A stretch of 64,000 nt of DNA, taken from NCBI RefSeq assembly GCF_003945595.2, contig NW_024104508.1, positions 558,001 to 622,000 on the forward strand, written 5' to 3'. The notes under the pieces were generated by a model that did not search any database, was not told the origin of the DNA, and saw nothing but the letters and a program-made list of their open reading frames with translations. The position numbers and the translations under genes are program-made. Position 1 is the first letter of the stretch. Each line of letters opens with the position of its first letter. Positions 57,661 to 64,000 of this stretch are shown here, one piece after another. This stretch comes from Pipra filicauda (Eukaryota > Chordata > Aves > Passeriformes > Pipridae).

Positions 57661-60479
57661 TCACTTGGTGCTTTGTGTTGCTTTTCTGAGGCAATTCTTT
57701 TCTCTTTATGTGCACCAACACACATTTTGTCATAGTCTGTTGATGGTGACTTTTGGGCCAGATCTAGTGAGTTTCTAGTAGGCAGTTTAGCAATTAGATC
57801 AAATATAAATCAAGAAGTTGCTGTATAAGTTATATTTTAATTCCTCTACTATGTCTAGAGTTAGTTTTGTAGGGAAGAAATAATCACAGTTACAAGTATT
57901 AAGACTGAGCGCATCCAAAATCGGAGGGGAGGAGAACCTATGTATCCACCAAGGCCACTTTTCTGCCACATTATTGGGAGCATAAGCCACATCAGCCAGT
58001 ACTACTGGAGATAATTTTATACAATGGAGAAATGGGACCTGGAGAGTAGATCATCTGTCTTTGACAAATACATCTCTTGTGAAGTTCCACTTGTGTTCCT
58101 TTTCATCACCTAAATTCTTCAAATGTTAACTAATAGTTTATACTACAATGATGGAAGAAAATTATTCAAGGTCCTAACTTTTCTGAATCTCTTGGGTTTT
58201 GTGTATTTTTCTTCTTAAATGCACAGTATGCAAAATCCCAATATGTCTGTATTCTTAAATAATAAGAAAATAATAATTCACCAAAAATGAGATTTGTTTT
58301 TCTTCTATCTAAGGAAATGCTTGCATTCTGAAAAGGTTGCAGCGCTTTGCTGTGTAATGGTTCCATCATCCTTGTAAAACAAAATGTACTTCATCCTGTT
58401 AAAATTAGAACTACTTAAGAGATGCTGCACTTATTATGAAATTGCAAATCTTCTCTCTCCTGGGAGAAGGTGATTTTCTTTGCTGAAGGAAAGTTAGCAT
58501 TAATAAGCACATAATCCATGAAAATAGTGTTGTCATAAATGAGTATTGAAGTTTCTATCTGTGGGAATAAATAGTATTGTAGGGGGTAGGAAGAAAAGCA
58601 GTGTTCAAGTGCACAGTTATCATTGCTTTTCATCTTCTACCTTTAAGACTAATTCATCACATAATCAACTAGTTATGAAAAGTGGAATTCACTGCTGAAA
58701 TGAGAACAGCTGAACTGCATAGAAAGTGAGCTGACGATTGAAAGAAAAAAGAATCTATATATTTCTAAGACTAATCTTTGGATACAACCTTGAACCCCCA
58801 GTCAAAGAAAATTTCTGCCTTACTTTGTTCCATTTCGACTCTGGACTGTGGTGTAGTTGCACGTGCAATGCCCTCTCTATATTGAGCAACAAACACAAGA
58901 AAGGTCAATGATTAACCAACACTTGGCTACTGATCAAAAATCACTGCAAAACATCAGAAATTCTCCTGTGCTGAGGCGGATTTCCCATCCCACTTTCTGC
59001 CTGCAGAGGACAGCAGTTCAGGACTGCCCTATCCTTGCCACTGCCTTCTGGCAGGGTGACCCTGAGGGCTGGAATGTCACAGCTGTGGTGGAGCAAACAC
59101 ACCGGAGCTTGGTCTGAGCTATAGCTGCTCTGAAGGCAGAGACACGGGGATTTTGCCCCCACAGAGTCTCTGCTGCTAGTACGACTGGCTAATAGGTGCC
59201 TAAGGAGGTGTGCACCAGCCTACACAGTAGCTATAGAGTAAACACACTGTCTGACCTTCCAGAGGGTTTTGTTTTAATGTTTTGTTCTCAGTCATGATTT
59301 GTAGCTCCTGTGTCCTTTCCCCAGGACTGATGAAATGAAGTTGTATATAGCTGGATTTGTAAGGAAACAGGAAAGATTTTCCAAGGCATGTTTCCTTAAA
59401 AGACTCAGTAAGAACTATCCAGCTGATTGCTGTTGGAGGCACTTCAAATCATGTTTCTCATTTTTTTATATATGCATTTCTAATCATGGAAACAGGGGTG
59501 TATTTTTATATATGCTTTAAAAAGAGGGATCTTCTCCTGATAAACAGGTTTATTTCTGACTGCAGTTGCGGGTATGCTTAGTGTCTCAATAACAGTATAC
59601 CTGCATGGAGTGGCCTAAATATTTAGGAGCAGCATGTTATAGTCAGTATCTGAGAACATTAGCTTTGCATTGTACATTTCTGAGGTATCAAGGTATTATA
59701 TCCTTTTAATTGCATTTTATTCTTACTTAAGTGCTGCACACACATAACACACAGAGTTTGCAAAGTCAGGCACTGTACCCCACCCGTGACCTTGTCTGGC
59801 AGGTTTTTTTCATTATAAACTCATTATCCAGGTCACTTCAGTCAGCTAAATCCTCTTCTTTTTAACCTCTTCTTCATGGGATTCTAGTTTCTTCTTCTGC
59901 AGAAGTGGTCTGTATGGGCCAGATGTACCTCCTTTCTCCTCCTCTTTCCAGCAGGTTTTCCTTGACCTCCATCCTGGGCTGCAGGATGGGCAGCAGCAAT
60001 GGCAGGGGAATGGCGCTTGTCACTGGTACCCAGCATTAAACCAAATAACCAGCACCTCTCACAAATTTGCTGAGGTTCAGAGTATTATGAAATTTGAACT
60101 GGTTTTAACTGGCCTGGCAAGAGCCACTTCCCTGATTAAAATGCACTCTCTGCCTATTTAAAAGAAGAGGGATATTTGAATTCTTGAAGGAGGAGGTACC
60201 AGGTAATATTTTCTCACTTGTGAAACGATGTCTTTTTTTTTTTCTCCCGGCTTTTATCTTGGAAATAATTAAACCATTTTGGTTAATGTAAAAAAAAATA
60301 GCCTGAAGCACACATCCAACATGGAAAGTTTCAGCCCCAAAAATTAGTCTGACAAAATTATAAGCAAGTGAAAATCAGATTTTATGGGAAGTATTGGATA
60401 ATCCTTAGTAACATTCTGTGTCACAGTTCCCACCTGTGTGTGTAATGAATTCGCAAGGACACTTTCTTTTCAACATGCA
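57661..60479. other. Unassigned non-coding DNA
   Basis: No repeat, RNA gene or convincing exon is recognised. Frames at 58857-59162 on both strands overlap and have no signature. Confidence 0.3.
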
Positions 60480-60830
60480 TGCAACTTGCACACACTCTCA
60501 TCCAGTGTATTCTGCTGAAATGCATATCACTTAATTAAATAATCCACTTAATGTGCACAAGAATCAGTCTATCTAAATGTGACTGCAGCTAATCGCATGT
60601 GTTGTTAAACCTGTTAATTGCTTATCATCTGTTTGCATAGATTGCGTTTTATAACAGCAAATGGAGGACCAACTGCTCAGTTATCCTTTATAACTGTTTC
60701 TATTAGACATGTTTGAATAATTAGAAAATTTTTGCCCATGCTCAAAAATGTACAGTGAATTTATCATATAAAAGCTCAGTAATTGAAATGCTATTGTGAC
60801 ATAGAAAGCTGTCTAGCAATTAATGGTTCA
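60480..60830. promoter_or_regulatory. Homeodomain/POU-motif-dense stretch, possible conserved enhancer
   Basis: TTAATTAAAT (60531-60540), GTTAATTG (60613-60620), TTTGCAT (60632-60638), AATAATTAG (60716-60724) and GCAATTAATGG (60816-60826) lie within about 300 bases. They are embedded in non-repetitive sequence. This resembles developmental enhancers that are conserved among vertebrates, but conservation cannot be judged from one sequence. Confidence 0.2.
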
Positions 60831-63800
60831 GAAAAACAATAAGTTAGTGGAAAGCCTTCAATCTTCATTCTTCTAATACATCCTTTTGTTTATTTCCATA
60901 CCACGTTGTTCGCAGTGGGAGTCAAAGGAAGCCTTTGGCTGAATATTCTCTACCCCTAGCTAAGAGACTCTGCTCTGTTTTCAGTACATTTGCCTCACAT
61001 AATCACTCACTGTTAATTTCAAAAAGCCTTTGATATTTCTGTGTGTGTGTGTCCTAAACAATAAGCTGATCCATTATGCAGCGTGATTTATTGCCTTCTG
61101 ACCTTACACACAGCTTTTTTTGTGGAAAACAGCTTATGAATCTGGGTGTTAACTGCAACTTGAGCACAGATAACTTTCTTCCTGTGTACAGTACCTGCGC
61201 TCCTAGGCAAGGTCAGTGATCTGGTAAAGTGAGGCTTGTTTGTTTGGATGGCCTCTCTTGCCCATATTCCTTATAATAATTTTTTTCCTATACTGAGGTA
61301 TGCTTTCTAAACCAACTCAGTCCCTGTGGAGAAGTCTTGGTATTTACTGTGACTATGGGTTGGCGATGCAGCGCATCTAGCCTTAGTACTCCTAGGACCA
61401 GACTGAAAATACCAGTGTGCTATGGAAAAGCAGCAGTAAACATGAACACCTTTCCTTCAGGTTGTTTGTTTTGATGGGTTCACGTTGTGCCATCAGAACA
61501 AGTCTGGTGTTGGGTATGCTGGGGCAGGAAGGCTGAACCTTCCCAGGGAGACACAAAAAAGGAAGGTGGTGTGCAGAGAGCATTGCCTTAAAGCTTATAA
61601 TTTTCAGAGGAGCCATCTGCAGGAATGCTGTAGGCGTGGAGGAATGATGATCTCAGGAGGTTGCTCTGGCTGCACCCTGGGATGTATACCCATTTATGGG
61701 AAGAGTCTTCTCACAATGCTATAGGTAGAGCTGTATAAATTCGAATGGGCCAGCATTAAGAAGTTGGATTTGGGAATTTGAGTACAGGAATCTCTGCTGC
61801 TTAGTTCTCTGGTAGATACAGTAGATACTTGCTGCTTAAGGGACACAGGAGGGAAAGGGTTAAAAGAAAAAGAGTAAGCAAAGCATTTTGAAATTCAGCG
61901 TATATGCACAGCACATATGATCAAAGCCTGCTAGAAACCTTCTGTGAGAGAAAGGATGTGCAGTTAAAATGGTAATTTGTTGTTCAGGCAAGTTCTTTTG
62001 GTAGAAGGAAGGTGGTTAACTGAATATCCAGGTGATCATGGTGAGAATGGCAGTGGTTACTTTTCTGGACCTGCTCACTGTCATGGCTTGGCCACTTTTT
62101 CCTCCTTTGTCAGTCTTTTCAAGGTGGGCAGAGCTGAGGAGGATTTCGCTGCAGTATGATGGCACCATGCCTTGCAGTCAGTTCCAGTGTAAGGGGAAAT
62201 AATAGAAAAAACAACAAGAAGGAGGCAGTGGTGGGGCAGGGAGACAAGAAAAGAGTACAGTGGTAATGCCCTGTTCTGTGGGAATGAAGGATGATCATAT
62301 ATTAGAGAAAAACTGGCTCTCATATGCATAGGGATCTGTACCACACATGCTGATGTGCTGGTCATGACCAGTGACCTCATCCATGTGCAGGCCTGGATAT
62401 TGCAGTGATTAAGGTTTGCCTGCCAAGGACTGACTCTCTGGAGGAAAGTGAAGACTGGCTGTTTTTGGCATAGAATCCCCACTCTTTGTGGAGTCATTTG
62501 GAATCTTGTGAAGGCCATGAATCTTACAGTCTTTTCTTTGCAGGGTTTTAAAGGTGGATGGCAGATGAAATAAGTTCATCCACTGGTTATTTCATTCCTC
62601 AAATAAATCTGCTTTCTATTTGTGCCTGCATGAGCTCACTGATTTGCATTCTTGTAATGTGCTCTTTCTCTTTTATTTTATTTTTCCTGGACTATCTTAC
62701 TGTAGAGTCCCCAAAATCCAATACCCCACTAAGTTTGTTGAGACACAGAGGAATGGTGATACCTGTTCCATTTGCAGGCTGATGGGAATGTCAGCACTCC
62801 CTTGGAAAGGGTTGTGACAGTCTGGATGAGCAACAGTCTAGGATGAAGCCTCTGTCGCTGCAGGTGCTCTCAGCTGGATGCAGAGTCATCAAGACGTTTT
62901 AACTGAACTAGGACTTGGTCTGTAACTCTGCATTTCCAGGCAGGGAAAGGCATGCTAACAGGACCCCTGTTTCCCAGCAGTGCTACTCTGCCCTTTCCAG
63001 GACATGCCAAGTCCTCGTTAACATCTTATGCCCACTCTTGACATAGTTCTAAGATGGCAGTGGTTGGTATTTCCATTTAGAGTGACTGATTTTTAGGTTC
63101 CTTTCATAGTTCTGCATCTAGAAGTCCTGGCTACAGCATATACTGTAAGTATATATGAAATTTTCCTGTGGTCCCCACAGCTCTGCAGTAAAGGTGGAAC
63201 TGCAGAATCCCAAGAGACAGAGCATTTTCCCATAAATTCTTTGCCCTGTATGTTTTCAAATTAACTGAGGATGGATGAGGGGGAAGATGAAGAGAATGAA
63301 TAGCATAATAAAGCTCCCCTGTTGCATGACTCCCAATTTTCAAAGGATGTTTGTAAAAATTACTGTTGCTTCTCTTCAAACTGCTGGGGGGCACAAGTCT
63401 TTAGTCAATTAAATTCTCATTTTTGGATTTTATTTTTTTTAAGCAAGGCTTCTTAAACGTCTTTCTGCTGTTACATGTGTCTGGTGTCATTTTACCAGCT
63501 AAAATAATTGGATAAGTTTTTTGTATTTTGGGTATACTAGATAAGCAAATAATAATGGGAAACATGAAAATATGGTTCATATTAGGAATTAAAAGTTGAT
63601 GTAATCTGAAAGTGAGCCACATGAGTTTGAATTGTTTGACTAGTTTAGTTCATGCAACTGTGAAAGTAGTTGAAAGGAAACGTAAGTACATGTGACTTTC
63701 CAGATACAACATTTTGTTATTCTGGATAAAGCAGAATATCATCTAAAATTATGTATTTCTTTTTGTGATAATCCTTTCCAGTCTTAGGAGGGCAATCAAG

Positions 63801-63960
63801 ATAAAATAAGATCTGTGAACTGCCATTTTTCTCATGAGCTGTAAAAAACTTACTCTGGTAATTTGTTCTTGAGTAGGTGAATGTGGCTGTTCTTATTGTA
63901 GTCCTAATTTTCATTTTGAATAGAGATATTAATCTGGAAAGCTGTACTTGATTTGTGTTT
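60831..63960. other. Unassigned non-coding DNA
   Basis: It contains a 145-codon minus-strand frame at 62081-62518 without a domain. No transposable element is recognised. Confidence 0.3.
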
Positions 63961-64000
63961 AAAAAAAAAAAAAAAAAAACAAAAACAAAATAAACCCCAA
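63961..64000 (+). repeat. A-rich run at the window edge
   Basis: About twenty A bases are followed by A-rich sequence with AAATAAA. It may be a simple repeat or the start of an element that continues beyond the window. Confidence 0.8.

Noticed and set aside
62081..62518. 145-codon minus-strand frame
   Set aside because: No domain, signal peptide or splice context.
1..64000. CRISPR arrays, bacterial operons, tRNA or rRNA genes
   Set aside because: No direct-repeat/spacer pattern, ribosome-binding sites or conserved RNA blocks were found. The sequence is vertebrate-like throughout.

Overview
The window reads as nuclear DNA of an amniote, most likely a bird. It is AT-rich and repeat-poor, no bacterial-style genes or operons are visible, and nearly all recognisable repeats are CR1 LINE copies (the dominant retroposon of birds and other sauropsids) plus one solo retroviral LTR. 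No SINE was recognised. The species cannot be told from the sequence alone, and a crocodilian or turtle is not strictly excluded. Most of the 64 kb looks like intron or intergenic DNA.

Layout. 1-18.5 kb: four short segments bounded by plausible splice sites (815-901, 5751-5830, 16290-16413, 18392-18493). Each is open in one frame. The last ends in a stop codon and has an AATAAA 223 bases further on. Some of their phases fit together, so they may be the 3' part of an unrecognised plus-strand gene. Inside this interval lie two CR1 copies (8890-11560, with endonuclease and reverse transcriptase remains; 12309-13205, with the end of the reverse transcriptase), a 30-base CR1 stub (14323-14352), a triple forkhead-like repeat fused to a perfect hairpin (14457-14532), and an unassigned frame-broken minus-strand relic (14880-15480).

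18.5-46 kb: mainly plain AT-rich DNA with CR1 tails at 31955-32170 and 37864-38210, simple repeats at 30311-30339 and 33985-34028, and a compact GC-richer block at 39771-40612. That block holds three perfect copies of a 71-base unit next to a 190-codon minus-strand frame with a signal-peptide-like start.

46-64 kb: a complete 1,141-base solo LTR on the minus strand with a 5-base target duplication (46657-47797), one more CR1 tail (55609-55938), a strong G-quadruplex motif (57216-57239) and two homeodomain/POU-motif-dense stretches that could be conserved regulatory elements.

No confidently identifiable protein-coding gene, tRNA, rRNA, CRISPR array or intact mobile element was found. All retroelement coding sequence here is dead. 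The exon and regulatory proposals are hypotheses built from splice signals, phase and motifs.
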